64,000 nucleotides of DNA from Bin5 sp034428395. Its GTDB lineage: Bacteria; Chloroflexota; Anaerolineae; Caldilineales; Caldilineaceae. Every line of letters starts with the position of its first letter. The first letter of the stretch is position 1. Positions 49,581-58,864 of the stretch are shown here, piece after piece. The translations under genes were made by a program, and so were the position numbers. The DNA lies in assembly GCA_034428395.1 (NCBI GenBank), contig DAOUHX010000311.1:1-64000 (forward strand). Reading direction: 5' to 3'. Below the pieces are notes generated by a model. The model made no database searches, was not told the origin of the DNA, and saw nothing but the letters and a program-made list of their open reading frames with translations.

Positions 49581-51191
49581 ATGCGATCACCCCTTCACTC
49601 CCTAAGCCGTGCCGAGTTCGGCCGTACCCCTGTTTTGGCCGGCCTTGCCGCGCAACGCGCCCGTCAAGTGTTGGGCATGGCTGTTATCCTGGCCCTGGCC
49701 GTTTTGCTCGCTGAACTCCCGCTTCGATGGGCCGCGGCCTCTGTCGCCGCGGCCGCCGCCGGATTCCTGCTGCTGCGCTTCCCCTGGCTGATATGGCCGG
49801 GTCTGGCGGTTGCGCTTCCCTTCGCAAGCGGCGTTGATCTCGGGCCCTTCAGCATGGCCGACGCTCTGCTCGCTGCTGCCTTCGCCGTCTGGTTTGTCAA
49901 TGGCGTGCGCTGCAACCGGTTGCGGCTCAACGTAGGCTTTTTGCCAGGCCTTTTCCTTCTGTTTCTGCTCGCCCTTTTGCTCTCGTTTCCCAATTCGATC
50001 AACCTGCGCAAAGCCATTGAAGGAGTAATTAAGTGGCTGGAGATGCTTCTGATCATCCTGCTGGTCCAGGAAGCGATGCCGAGGGGCCGAGTACGCTGGC
50101 TGATCTGGGGACTTCTGGCCGGCGGCGTATTGCAGGCCTCCCTGGGAATTTATCAGTTCGTCTTTCGCATCGGCCCGCCCAATTTCCTCCTGCTGGACCG
50201 CTTCATGCGCGCCGCCGGGACATTCGGACAACCTAACCCCTTCGCCGGCTATCTTGGGTTGACACTGCCCGTCGCAGCCGCCCTCTTCCTGAACGCGCTC
50301 GGTTCCCTCTTCAAGCGGTCACGCGCGCCTGAACCTGCTCCAATGGGCAAGCCCGCTGCCCACGGCATACCGGCAAGGGCCGGTTCGCTGGCAGCGTCCA
50401 TTGCTTATGGCGGCACAGCCACCGTCATCGGCCTGGGACTGCTCGCCAGCTGGAGCCGCGGCGGCTGGCTCGGCGCCGCCGCCAGCCTTGCCATCGTCCT
50501 CCTCTTCCAAACCGGCCGCAAGATCCCGACCGCCGCGCTTGCCGCGTTTGCCATCCTCCTGGCCGGCGGTTCCGCACTGGCCCGTTACATTCCTGCCTCA
50601 CTGACCGATCGATGGGCCGACCTGCCCGCCTACTTTGGCCTCGGCATGTGGGATGTCGTGCGGCAGCCTGTCACAAACAGCAACTTTTCGGTCATCGAGC
50701 GCCTCGCCCATTGGATAGCCGCCCTGCGCATGTGGGAACTGTCACCCTGGTTTGGTATCGGGCCTGGCAACTATGCTGCCGTCTATCCACAGGTCCGGCT
50801 GCCTCGCTGGGAGGAGCCGCTGGGCCACGCCCACAACACCTACCTGAACGTGCTCGCGGAGAACGGTCTGATCGGCCTGTTCGCCTACCTTGTCATGTGG
50901 GGCGGCGTTGTAGGCTGGCTCGTCTATCGACGAAGGCTGATGGCCGGAGGCATGGCCGGCGGCTCCCACCTCCACGATGGCCCGCCCCTGCAACCAGCCC
51001 ACTGGAACGCCGCCCTTTTCCTCGGCGTCCTTGGCGTCGTCGTTCATCTTTCCATTCACCACCTTTTCGACTATCTTTACGTCCAGGGCATTTACCTCCA
51101 CCTCGCGCTATGGCTCGCGTCCGCCGTCGCCCTGGCTCGCCGTCCACCCGCCGTCCCTTCTTCTACCGTCCCGCCTACAATTGGGAACTGA
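49581..51191 (+). CDS. O-antigen ligase family (Wzy_C) membrane protein
   Basis: About 536 residues from the ATG at 49581; a GTG at 49545 would add 12. Eleven or so membrane helices alternate with short loops. The Wzy_C domain hallmark is near residues 385-450: SPWFGIGPGNYAAVYPQ, then EEPLGHAHNTYLNVLAENGLIGL with the conserved His-Asn pair. An arginine-bearing SWSRGGWLGAAASL loop lies earlier. Such proteins ligate or polymerise lipid-linked glycans. In Chloroflexota with a single membrane the acceptor may be a surface polymer other than lipid A; this is inference. It is followed by GtrA and glycosyltransferase genes. Confidence 0.87.
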   Translation: MRSPLHSLSRAEFGRTPVLAGLAAQRARQVLGMAVILALAVLLAELPLRWAAASVAAAAAGFLLLRFPWLIWPGLAVALPFASGVDLGPFSMADALLAAAFAVWFVNGVRCNRLRLNVGFLPGLFLLFLLALLLSFPNSINLRKAIEGVIKWLEMLLIILLVQEAMPRGRVRWLIWGLLAGGVLQASLGIYQFVFRIGPPNFLLLDRFMRAAGTFGQPNPFAGYLGLTLPVAAALFLNALGSLFKRSRAPEPAPMGKPAAHGIPARAGSLAASIAYGGTATVIGLGLLASWSRGGWLGAAASLAIVLLFQTGRKIPTAALAAFAILLAGGSALARYIPASLTDRWADLPAYFGLGMWDVVRQPVTNSNFSVIERLAHWIAALRMWELSPWFGIGPGNYAAVYPQVRLPRWEEPLGHAHNTYLNVLAENGLIGLFAYLVMWGGVVGWLVYRRRLMAGGMAGGSHLHDGPPLQPAHWNAALFLGVLGVVVHLSIHHLFDYLYVQGIYLHLALWLASAVALARRPPAVPSSTVPPTIGN

Positions 51192-51551
51192 AAACTGGTT
51201 CGCAGGACGAAAACCTTCGCCCACTCCGAACAGGACGCCTGCATTTTCGGGCCGTGAGACGGTGGCAGAGCCCGCAAGGTGCCCAAGTCTTCGCCGCCGG
51301 AACGACTCTGCGCGCAAAAGAAGGACGCCGCAGTCGCGCCGCCGAGGCGCGTAGACTTCGGGCAGCGCAGAATGTGATGCCGGGGACCGCTGGCTTTTGC
51401 GATTTGCGAACGAGTAGGCGAAACTACTGCGGTGCCGTCGCACAGATTCGCCAGAGGTCTGTATTTGCTCGCTTTTCCTTGCCTTGAAATGCTCGCAGGC
51501 CCAGGCTCGTCCCTTGGGTCTTGGCCTGAGACTTGATTCGACCCGGAGCAG
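51192..51551. other. 360 bp gap between the O-antigen ligase and gtrA-like genes
   Basis: Open frames cross it on both strands but none shows family features. No clear promoter or terminator was recognised; it may hold the leader of the GtrA-glycosyltransferase pair. Confidence 0.45.
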
Positions 51552-52055
51552 ATGCCAGCTATGCGCGGGGTCAATGCAACTGTTTTGAGCCGCAACAAGA
51601 TTCTGCCAGCGGGCAGCCGCCGGCGCAGAGAGACAAAGCGCTTTCTCAAATTCGCCTCCGTAGGCGCGCTCGGCGCGCTGACGGACTTTGCGCTCCTTAA
51701 CGTGCTGGTGCAGCTCGCCGGCTTCCTTCCCGTCGTCGCCAACGGGTTCAGCTTCAGCGCGGCCGTAGTCCAGAACTTTGTGCTCAACCGCACGTGGACC
51801 TTCCCGGAAAGCCAGGTCCGCAATACGCGCAGGCAGCTCGTCCAATTCGCCCTGGTCAGCGTTGCCGGCTTGGGCATCAACACGATCGTCTTCCAGTTTG
51901 TCGACCTGTCTCTGCGCCCCTATTGGATAGAGTGGCTCTCGGACCCCATTTGGGGCCCCACCGTCAGCTACAATTTCGCCAAGCTCTTCTCCATCGGCGT
52001 CGTCCTATTCTGGAACTTCGCCGCCAACAGGCTGTGGACCTATAAGGGGCTGTGA
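51552..52055 (+). CDS. GtrA-family polyprenyl-linked sugar flippase-like protein
   Basis: A 167-residue protein with four membrane helices. The GtrA pattern is clear: RFLKFASVGALGALTDFALLNVLV for helix 1, ANGFSFSAAVVQNFVLNRTWTF for helix 2, RQLVQFALVSVAGLGINTIVFQ for helix 3, and FSIGVVLFWNFAANRLWTY for helix 4. Members help move polyprenyl-phosphate-linked sugars across the membrane in surface-glycan synthesis. Its stop overlaps the GTG start of the glycosyltransferase gene by 4 bp (GTGA), indicating coupling. The first 20 residues are basic and may begin at a slightly later ATG (51561). Confidence 0.9.
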   Translation: MPAMRGVNATVLSRNKILPAGSRRRRETKRFLKFASVGALGALTDFALLNVLVQLAGFLPVVANGFSFSAAVVQNFVLNRTWTFPESQVRNTRRQLVQFALVSVAGLGINTIVFQFVDLSLRPYWIEWLSDPIWGPTVSYNFAKLFSIGVVLFWNFAANRLWTYKGL

Positions 52056-53191
52056 AGCTCGTCATCGACTACACGCCGGCCATTCGTCAGTCCGCCGGTA
52101 TCGGTCGCATCATACGCGGGCAGATCGAAGCGCTGTTCGACCACAACCCAGGCTACGATCTCTCGCTCTTCGTTGCCGGCACCGTTGACGGCGACCTCAG
52201 GGCCCGCACTGCACTGCCTCTGCTCACCTTTCCAGCCATCTCGGAGCGAAACCTCACCCGGATCTGGCACCGCCTCAACATCCCCTTCCCACGCGTCGAG
52301 TGGCTGGCAGGCGGCGCTATCGACCTCTTTCACGCCACCGACTTCGTTCTCGCGCCGGTCACGGCCCGCCGAAAACTCCTCACCGTTCACGATCTCGCGT
52401 TTTTCCACTTCCCCGATGCCGCCATGCCCTCCTTGCAGCACTACTTGAATGTAGTCGTGCCCCGCAGCATTCGCAAGGCCGACCACTTGATTGCCGACAG
52501 CCAAAACACGGCGGAAGACCTTCTGACACTGTGGCCCGTTCTGGAAGGGAAAATTAGCGTTGTGCAGGGCGCGGTTGACCACGGATTCTTCCGCCCAGTA
52601 TCCGAGCCGCAGCAGCTTCTCAGGGCGAGGCAAAAGTACGGGATTGGCGGGAGACCCTTCATCCTCGGCCTCAGCACGCTGCAACCGCGAAAAAACTTTC
52701 CGCGCCTGGTCCGCGCCTTTCATGCCGCCAGGCAGGAGGCCGAACTGCCGCATATGCTCGTAATCGGCGGTAGGAAGGGCTGGCTCTTCGATGAGATTTT
52801 CGCGACTGTGCGAGAATTGGAGCTGGAAAGCGATGTCGTTTTTCCCGGATTCGTCGCCGACGACGACCTGCCGGCCCTTTACTCGGCAGCCGAATTCTTT
52901 GTCTATCCCTCACTGTACGAAGGATTCGGGCTTCCGGTCCTGGAATCGCTGGCATGCGGGACGCCTGTCCTAACCGCAGACAACTCCTGCTTGCCTGAGG
53001 CCGGCGGCGAAGGAGCCCTCTATGTCGACGCCGAGTCGGTTGAAGGTATTGCCGACGGCATCGTTCAGCTCTCCACAGAGCCGGAGCTGCGTACACGGTT
53101 GGCAGCCGCCGGCGCCGCGCACGCACGCAATTTCACTTGGCAACGCAGCCTCGGCCAGCTCCTCGAGGCCTACGAGCGTGCGCTGAACTGA
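52052..53191 (+). CDS. Glycosyltransferase family 4-like (GT-B) enzyme
   Basis: A 379-residue soluble or peripheral glycosyltransferase with a GTG start overlapping gtrA. N-terminal Rossmann half: MKLVIDYTPAIRQSAGIGRIIRG with LLTVHDLAFFHFPDA. C-terminal nucleotide-sugar half: FILGLSTLQPRKNFPRLVRAF, DVVFPGFVADDDLPALYSAAEFFVYPSLYEGFGLPVLESLACGTPVL, in which E-G-F-G-L-P-V-L-E is the E-x7-E motif. It likely transfers a hexose to a lipid carrier or growing chain; donor and acceptor are unknown. With the preceding O-antigen ligase and the manC product it outlines a surface-polysaccharide module. Confidence 0.92.
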   Translation: MKLVIDYTPAIRQSAGIGRIIRGQIEALFDHNPGYDLSLFVAGTVDGDLRARTALPLLTFPAISERNLTRIWHRLNIPFPRVEWLAGGAIDLFHATDFVLAPVTARRKLLTVHDLAFFHFPDAAMPSLQHYLNVVVPRSIRKADHLIADSQNTAEDLLTLWPVLEGKISVVQGAVDHGFFRPVSEPQQLLRARQKYGIGGRPFILGLSTLQPRKNFPRLVRAFHAARQEAELPHMLVIGGRKGWLFDEIFATVRELELESDVVFPGFVADDDLPALYSAAEFFVYPSLYEGFGLPVLESLACGTPVLTADNSCLPEAGGEGALYVDAESVEGIADGIVQLSTEPELRTRLAAAGAAHARNFTWQRSLGQLLEAYERALN

Positions 53192-53196
53192 GAATA

Positions 53197-53205
53197 TGGT
53201 AAAAT
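53197..53205 (+). promoter_or_regulatory. Possible extended -10 promoter of the thioesterase gene
   Basis: TGG directly followed by TAAAAT (53200-53205). No convincing -35. It lies 31 bp before the ATG at 53236. Confidence 0.4.
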
Positions 53206-53235
53206 GCTAACATCGCGCCCAAACAGAATCGTCCC

Positions 53236-53727
53236 ATGACATCGAGCCACAAGACTGTCGCCGAATCAGCCACCAGAATCAACCAGTTTACCAATCCCGA
53301 GCATGCCAACCTGCTGGGCAATGTCCACGGCGGCGTGATCCTGAAGCTATGCGACGAATGCGGCGGCATAACCGCTGCCCGGCACGCAGGCCTGCCCGCG
53401 GTCACCGTAGCCGTCGACAGCATGACCTTCTATGAACCGGTCCACATTGGGCAGTTGCTCAACCTGGAGGGACGCATCACCTATGTAGGCCGCAGCTCGA
53501 TGGAAGTCGAGGTCGTCGTCAAAGCGGAGAATCTCCTCACCGGCGAGATTACCCACACGAACAGCGCGTTCTACATCTTCGTGGCAGTAGACGGGAGCGG
53601 CGCGCCCGCCGAAGTGCCCCGGCTCACTTTGACTTCGGAAGAGGAGCGGCGCCGTTTCGATGAGGGCCGGGAACGACAGATCCGCCGGCTTGAGCGCGCC
53701 GGCAGACAGCTAAGCGACGCAGCATAG
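53236..53727 (+). CDS. Acyl-CoA thioesterase (hotdog fold)
   Basis: A 163-residue hotdog-fold protein of the YciA/BFIT type. The core is TNPEHANLLGNVHGGVILKLCDECGGITAARHAG, where the conserved N-V-H-G-G stretch precedes the long central helix, followed by AVDSMTFYEPVHIGQLLNLEGRITYVGRSSMEVEV. Homologues hydrolyse medium- or long-chain acyl-CoA, usually as hexamers. The chain-length preference cannot be told. The C-terminal 30 residues are charged and probably a helix. The gene begins behind a possible extended -10 promoter. Confidence 0.9.
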   Translation: MTSSHKTVAESATRINQFTNPEHANLLGNVHGGVILKLCDECGGITAARHAGLPAVTVAVDSMTFYEPVHIGQLLNLEGRITYVGRSSMEVEVVVKAENLLTGEITHTNSAFYIFVAVDGSGAPAEVPRLTLTSEEERRRFDEGRERQIRRLERAGRQLSDAA

Positions 53728-53746
53728 CCCCCGCAGCAGCAGCCCG

Positions 53747-54553
53747 ATGCCCCAGCTTCGCCACCTTGCCCCCCGACGATTACTTTTCCGACTGCTGCTG
53801 CCCGTGGCCGCCCTCCTCACCTTGACCGGTTACTTTTTGCCCTGGATCGAACATCCTGCGGCCGGGTTGGTGGTTCTTGGGCTGGACCTGGCAGAACTGG
53901 TGAAATTCCTGTATCCCGTTCAGCAAGGTGACATTCGCCTCTGGCGAGAAGGCTTCTATCTCCCGCTGATCGCGGCCAGTCTCAGCCTCAGCCTGAATGC
54001 GTTTCGCCGAGACCCCCCGCATCCTGACGAAAGCAGGGCAGCTGTGCAGGCAGAGGACGCCGCGCAGCGCCTCGAAGCCTATCCCTGGCCTGTCCGCGTC
54101 GTCCTGCTCCTGCTCGCCGCTATCGCCGCGCTCAACCTTCTGCCCCCTGCCTGGACACCGCACCTCCTGTTGTCGCCGGACTTTCTCCTGCAGTCGGTTG
54201 CCCTCTTCTTCTGCCTGTTGTTCGCTGCGGCCAGCCCATTTGCCGCACTGATTGTGACTCCTTTTTCATTACTTGAAGCGCTCGGGATGAGCCCTGCTTC
54301 CGCGCCGCGCAATGGCAGAGCATGGCAAACCGCCCGCCGGCTCGCTTTGCTACGCGCAACGACGCTGGCCGCGCTTGCGGCCGCGGGTGTCTACTTTCCC
54401 TTGGCGCAATTTCGCTGGGTCCTGCCTACGCTCACTGACCTCTACGCGCAAAGCCTCGACACCGGATGGGGACCGGCGCTGCTTTTCGTAGGCCAGGCCG
54501 GCTTGCTGGCACACTCCCTGACCGATCTCACGATAGCGGCGAGGGCGCGATGA
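53747..54553 (+). CDS. Polytopic membrane protein of unknown function
   Basis: A 268-residue protein with about five membrane helices, among them LLLPVAALLTLTGYFLPWI (near residue 15), VVLLLLAAIAALNLLPP, LLQSVALFFCLLFAAASPF, ALLRATTLAALAAAGVYF and a C-terminal helix. No catalytic motif is evident. Its stop overlaps the next start by 4 bp (ATGA), so it is translated with the small gene behind it. I do not recognise the family; its position next to the thioesterase could mean a lipid-related role, but this is weak. Confidence 0.6.
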   Translation: MPQLRHLAPRRLLFRLLLPVAALLTLTGYFLPWIEHPAAGLVVLGLDLAELVKFLYPVQQGDIRLWREGFYLPLIAASLSLSLNAFRRDPPHPDESRAAVQAEDAAQRLEAYPWPVRVVLLLLAAIAALNLLPPAWTPHLLLSPDFLLQSVALFFCLLFAAASPFAALIVTPFSLLEALGMSPASAPRNGRAWQTARRLALLRATTLAALAAAGVYFPLAQFRWVLPTLTDLYAQSLDTGWGPALLFVGQAGLLAHSLTDLTIAARAR

Positions 54554-55026
54554 CCCACGTCCAGCCCAAATTCAGAGCTTACGAGGTCCCCTTCCGCACG
54601 ATCTGGCTTAGACGTAGAGACGCGATCGACTTACGCATGGCCGGCAGCGCGCCGCACGCCCAGAACTGGACGACCGCAGATATCGTTGTCCACGTCGCCG
54701 CCCACCGCCTGGTCGGTATCACCATGCGCGATCACAAGCGGCTCGGATTGGGCCGCTGGCTGCGCGCCGAGGCGCCGGAGATCCCCTACGCCATGGACAG
54801 GGCGCTGCCTTCCGGATCGGTACGCTACGATGAGGCCGGCCAGATTGCATATTTTTCCATCTGGCCTCTGTTAGCCGACGACGCCGTAAGGCATGACTAC
54901 GAAAGGGAAGGCAAGGTCTACCTGCTCGAAAACGGTGCGGTTGCCCGTATTCGCTTTCCGTTGATGAACAAACGCGGCCGTGCGGGCGTCCTCGGCGCCG
55001 CCGCGGCCCTGCTGGCCACACGGTAA
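54550..55026 (+). CDS. Conserved-looking protein of unknown function
   Basis: A 158-residue protein starting at the ATG that overlaps the previous stop; a GTG further upstream (54466) is unlikely. It has no signal peptide. The C-terminal region RIRFPLMNKRGRAGVLGAAAALLATR may be amphipathic. Charged and aromatic residues are spread through FRAYEVPFRTIWLRRRDAIDL and VVHVAAHRLVGITMRDHKRLGLG. Nothing here matches a family I know. Coupling to the upstream membrane protein suggests a two-gene unit. Confidence 0.5.
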   Translation: MTHVQPKFRAYEVPFRTIWLRRRDAIDLRMAGSAPHAQNWTTADIVVHVAAHRLVGITMRDHKRLGLGRWLRAEAPEIPYAMDRALPSGSVRYDEAGQIAYFSIWPLLADDAVRHDYEREGKVYLLENGAVARIRFPLMNKRGRAGVLGAAAALLATR

Positions 55027-55085
55027 AAAGTTTGGGCGCGTATGGCGTCTCACTTCCGCCCGTTACGATTCACGGAGTTGAACTG

Positions 55086-55976
55086 ATGGCAGAACCCATT
55101 CGATTTGGCGTTATCGGCGGAAGCGGCGTTTACCAGATGGAGTCGCTGACCGACGTCGAAGAGGTCGAGCTGGATACACCGTTCGGCAGCCCGTCCGATT
55201 CATACATCGTCGGAACACTTCGAGGGCAACGCGTAGCCTTTCTCGCCCGCCACGGGCGCGGCCACCGCATAAGCCCTACACGGCTGAACCAGCGCGCCAA
55301 CATCTACGGCTTCAAAATGCTGGGCGTGGAGTACCTGATCGCCGTCAGCGCCTGCGGTAGCCTGCAGGAACATCTGCGGCCGGGCGATATCGTCATCCCC
55401 GACCAGATATTCGACCGCACGCGGCTGCGCGCGCTCAGCTTCTTCGACGACCCGGATGTCGGGACCGATGGCCTCGTCGTCCACGTCAGCGTCGCACACC
55501 CTTTCTGCGACCTTCTCAGCGACATCTGCTTCAAAGCCGTTGAGCAGACCGGCGCAACCGCGCACAGAGGGGGAAACTTCGTTACCATCGAGGGTCCTCG
55601 CTTCAGTACGCGTGCCGAGAGCCTTGCCTTTCGGCAGTTGGGCATGGACATCATCGGCATGACCACGACGCCCGAGGCCTTCCTCGCTCGCGAGGCCGAG
55701 ATGAGCTATGCATGCATGGCACACGTGACCGACTATGACGTCTGGCATGAGACCGAAGAAGCGGTCACTGTCGATGCCGTCATCAAAACGTTGATGCACA
55801 ACGCGGAGGTAGCTGTCCAGGCTGTCGCCAACGCGATCGCGCTGCTTTCCGGCAGTGGACCTTCCCCTTACGCCGATGCGCTACAGGATGCCTTGATGAC
55901 GAGCAGGGATGTCGTCCCCCGGCGCGTGATCGACCGCCTGGAACTGCTCATTGGCAAATACTACGACCGCACGTAA
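55086..55976 (+). CDS. mtnP: S-methyl-5'-thioadenosine phosphorylase (MtnP)
   Basis: A 296-residue purine-nucleoside-phosphorylase-family enzyme that cleaves methylthioadenosine to adenine and methylthioribose 1-phosphate. The ATG at 55086 is used, with GGAG eight bases before it; a TTG at 55032 is an alternative. Motifs: FGVIGGSGVYQMESL, FLARHGRGHRISPTRLNQRANIYGFKMLGVEYLIAVSACGSLQE, FVTIEGPRFSTRAES, MDIIGMTTTPEAFLAREAEMSYACMAHVTDYDVW. Its adenine product could feed the APRT-like enzyme at 12563. Length and motifs are normal. Confidence 0.94.
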   Translation: MAEPIRFGVIGGSGVYQMESLTDVEEVELDTPFGSPSDSYIVGTLRGQRVAFLARHGRGHRISPTRLNQRANIYGFKMLGVEYLIAVSACGSLQEHLRPGDIVIPDQIFDRTRLRALSFFDDPDVGTDGLVVHVSVAHPFCDLLSDICFKAVEQTGATAHRGGNFVTIEGPRFSTRAESLAFRQLGMDIIGMTTTPEAFLAREAEMSYACMAHVTDYDVWHETEEAVTVDAVIKTLMHNAEVAVQAVANAIALLSGSGPSPYADALQDALMTSRDVVPRRVIDRLELLIGKYYDRT

Positions 55977-55993
55977 AGGACCGACTGCTCTCC

Positions 55994-57661
55994 ATGGCCA
56001 CCGTTGCCCAAACGATCGCCCAGACTCTCCACGACGCCGGCGTTCGCATTGTCTTTGGCATGCCCGGCGGCGAAGTCGTTGCCGTGCTTGAGGCGCTGCA
56101 TCAGCTTGGCATCCGCTTCGAGTTGATGCATCACGAACAGAGCGCAGTCTTTGCCGCCGACGCCTTCGCGCGCGCGACTGGCCGTCCAGGCTGCGTCCTG
56201 ACCACGCTCGGCCCCGGCGCTCTGAACGCTGTTCCCGGCATCGGGCACGCCTGGCTCGACCGGGCGCCAATCGTCCTCATAACCGCCCAAAAGCCGGACG
56301 CGCTCTTGCCCGGCTACACACACCAGGTCGTAGACCTGCAGTCAATCCTTGGCCCGATTACAAAGCGCTCGCTCAAGGTATCGCCACGGAACGCGGACGC
56401 GGAACTGGCCCCGACGGTAGCCTTGACCATGCAGGGCCGGCCTGGTCCCGTACATCTGCAGGTCAGCAATGAAGAGGCAGAGCTGCAGACTGTCGGCCGA
56501 GAAAACTCCCCGACCCGCAGGCCATTTGAAGAAACGGGCCATCCAGGGGAGACCCACACATACCCCCGCCCTGCCCTCGTCTCCCGTGCGCGCACGCTCA
56601 TCGCCAACGCCGCGCGCCCTGTGATTCTCGCCGGGCTGGGCCTGGAACCAGAAGCTCCCTATGGCGCCCTGAAATCACTGGCCGAAGCGGCGAACGCGCC
56701 GGTAATCGTTTCGCCCAAGGCAAAGGGAGCGCTGCCCGACGACCACCCTTTGAGCGCGGGCGTAATCGGCCTGACCCGAACCGACCCGGCCTACGAAGTC
56801 CTCGCTGAGGCGGACTGCGTTATCGCCGTCGGATTCGACGTCGTTGAATTGGTAAAGCCGTGGTCTTTGGCGCGTACTGACAGGAGCGGATCTGGTGGTG
56901 GCCTTGCCCATGTCCCCCTGGTCTGGATCGCCAACTGGCCAAACGAAGACCCCGTCTTGCCGGCAGCCGTCGAGATCGTCGGGCCGACAAAATCTGCGCT
57001 GCTGCAGCTGGCCGACAACGATTTCCCCTGCAACCAGGAATGGGGCGCAGCCAGGGTAGACGGTTTCCGCAAAAAACGGGCAGCCCAGCCTCTGCCTGCT
57101 CCCCGGCCCGGAAAGCTCCTCCCCCAGCAACTTCTCGACAGTATGCGCCGTCAGCTGCCGGCCGACGCGATGCTGGCCGTGGACGTTGGCAGTCACAAAA
57201 TCTTCAGCAGTCTTGAGTGGCCCACCTTGCGTCCAAACCGCTTCGCCCTCTCAAACGGGCTCTCCTGCATGGGCTTCGGACTGCCCGCGGCCATCGGCAC
57301 CGCGCTGGCCTGGCCCGGTAAACGGGTGGCCTGTCTAATTGGAGACGGTGGGCTGCTCATGTGTCTTGGCGAGCTGAGTGTCCTCGCCCGCCTCAACTTG
57401 CCGGTAACCGTCGTCGTGCCGGTCGATAATGCCATCGACCTGATCCGCTCGCACCAGCTCCGGCAGGGCAAAGAGCCTCTGGGCACCGAATTTCCCGCGC
57501 CCGACTTCACCAGTATCGCCTCCGGATACGGCATCGAATCGACCCGCGTCACTACCCCCGAGGCGTGCGACGAGGCGCTCGCGCGGGCTGCAGCCGGTAA
57601 CGCGCCCTACCTCGTAGAAGCCCACATCGATCCCATCGGCTATCCCACCACGCCGCGCTGA
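55994..57661 (+). CDS. Thiamine-diphosphate-dependent enzyme (acetolactate synthase/benzoylformate decarboxylase family)
   Basis: A 555-residue three-domain ThDP enzyme. The N-terminal PYR domain has IVFGMPGGEVVAVLEALHQ and the catalytic Glu in FELMHHEQSAVFAADAFARATG, then LTTLGPGALNAVPGIGHAWLDRAPIVLIT. The central domain is a degenerate DHS-like fold. The C-terminal PP domain has the Mg2+-ThDP motif beginning RVACLIGDGGLLMCLGEL and ending in VVPVDNAIDLIRSHQ, with Asn present but the usual second Asn missing. Substrate is unknown; acetolactate synthase catalytic subunits keep more features, so a decarboxylase or lyase is likelier. It follows mtnP by 17 bp. Confidence 0.88.
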   Translation: MATVAQTIAQTLHDAGVRIVFGMPGGEVVAVLEALHQLGIRFELMHHEQSAVFAADAFARATGRPGCVLTTLGPGALNAVPGIGHAWLDRAPIVLITAQKPDALLPGYTHQVVDLQSILGPITKRSLKVSPRNADAELAPTVALTMQGRPGPVHLQVSNEEAELQTVGRENSPTRRPFEETGHPGETHTYPRPALVSRARTLIANAARPVILAGLGLEPEAPYGALKSLAEAANAPVIVSPKAKGALPDDHPLSAGVIGLTRTDPAYEVLAEADCVIAVGFDVVELVKPWSLARTDRSGSGGGLAHVPLVWIANWPNEDPVLPAAVEIVGPTKSALLQLADNDFPCNQEWGAARVDGFRKKRAAQPLPAPRPGKLLPQQLLDSMRRQLPADAMLAVDVGSHKIFSSLEWPTLRPNRFALSNGLSCMGFGLPAAIGTALAWPGKRVACLIGDGGLLMCLGELSVLARLNLPVTVVVPVDNAIDLIRSHQLRQGKEPLGTEFPAPDFTSIASGYGIESTRVTTPEACDEALARAAAGNAPYLVEAHIDPIGYPTTPR

Positions 57662-57676
57662 AGTCCCTGTTCTTGC

Positions 57677-58864
57677 CTAGAAATTCACCTCGGCGCGCCG
57701 CTCGATCTTCGATTCATCCAACTCCATGCCCATGCCGGCCCCACCCGGCACGCTGACCATCCCGTTTACCGGCTTGACCGGATGCTTGAGAAAGAACTGG
57801 TGGACTTCGTTCCATTTGATCAGGTATTCGAGCTGAGGCGTAGTCGGTTCCGGCCAGGCGGCAATGACGTGAATGCTGGCCGGCGTTGAATGGCCGTGCG
57901 GGATTACCGGTACGTCATAGGCAGATGCCAGCGCCAGGATCTTTTGTGTCTCCGAGATGCCGCCGCACCAGTAGATGTCGGGCTGGTAGACGTCGCACGC
58001 GCCCGCATCCATCATCTGCTTCAGCCCCCAGCGTGTGTACTCATGCTCGCCGCCGCTTATCGGTACATTCACTTGCCGGCGGATCTGCGCATACTGCTCG
58101 ATCTTGTCCGGTAGTAACGGCTCCTCGATCCAACGCGGCGCGTACTCCTCCATGCGCCGCGCCATCTGAACCGTATAGGGCACGTCCCAGCTCATCCAGC
58201 AGTCCAGCATAATGTCCACGTCCGGGCCGACGCTCTCTCGCAGTGTACGCACCAGCCTTAGATTGCGTTCCATCCCTGCTTTCCCGTCGGTCGGACCATC
58301 GCGGAAGAACCACTTGGTTGCCTGGTACCCTTGGGCGGCAAACTGCTTTGCCCGCTCCTGCACAAGTTCCGGGTCGAGGGAGTATCCCAGCGCGCTGGCG
58401 TACGCCGGAACCTCAGTGCGCGTCGGGCCGCCTAACAGCTGACAAACCGGCGCGTCGAACCACTTCCCCTTCAGGTCCCAGAGGGCGCAATCGACCGCGC
58501 TCAGTGCCATCATCTCGGTACCCTTGCGGCCGTGCACTTGTGCCCGGTACATCCGGTCCCACAGGCGCTCAGAGGCCAGCGGATCATGGCCGAGCAGCAG
58601 CGGCACCAGCTGCGTCTGAATGATGAAAGCCTGTTCGCGCGGCAGCGGCCCGCCCCGGCCCGACACGCCTTCATCAGTGTCAATATCGACAAAATAGGCG
58701 GAAATGCGGTAGCGCCCCCCGCCCACGGCAAACATTTCGTGCGCTCCTTCTGCCTTGTGCTCCGGGTAGATGTCCAGCGGGCGCACGAGCCGCTCCTCCC
58801 AGAACTCCTCTTCGTGCTCAAGAACGCCCTGCAACTCGTAGACCCTGACTTCAGTGATCTTCAT
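57677..58864 (-). CDS. Enolase-superfamily L-rhamnonate dehydratase-like enzyme
   Basis: A 395-residue member of the mandelate racemase subgroup. The start is set at the ATG opening KITEVRVYELQG because the capping domain begins there; upstream codons to 59026 look nonconserved. Similarity to rhamnonate dehydratase (RhmD) is strong in DCWMSWDVPYTVQMARRMEEY, WIEEPLLPDKIEQYAQIRR, SGGEHEYTRWGLKQMM, DVYQPDIYWCGGISETQKI and VIPHGHSTPASIH. Metal ligands and the catalytic His are present. It would dehydrate a 6-carbon sugar acid. It is divergent from the DHDPS-like lyase, a natural partner that splits the resulting 2-keto-3-deoxy acid. Confidence 0.87.
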   Translation of the reverse strand: MKITEVRVYELQGVLEHEEEFWEERLVRPLDIYPEHKAEGAHEMFAVGGGRYRISAYFVDIDTDEGVSGRGGPLPREQAFIIQTQLVPLLLGHDPLASERLWDRMYRAQVHGRKGTEMMALSAVDCALWDLKGKWFDAPVCQLLGGPTRTEVPAYASALGYSLDPELVQERAKQFAAQGYQATKWFFRDGPTDGKAGMERNLRLVRTLRESVGPDVDIMLDCWMSWDVPYTVQMARRMEEYAPRWIEEPLLPDKIEQYAQIRRQVNVPISGGEHEYTRWGLKQMMDAGACDVYQPDIYWCGGISETQKILALASAYDVPVIPHGHSTPASIHVIAAWPEPTTPQLEYLIKWNEVHQFFLKHPVKPVNGMVSVPGGAGMGMELDESKIERRAEVNF

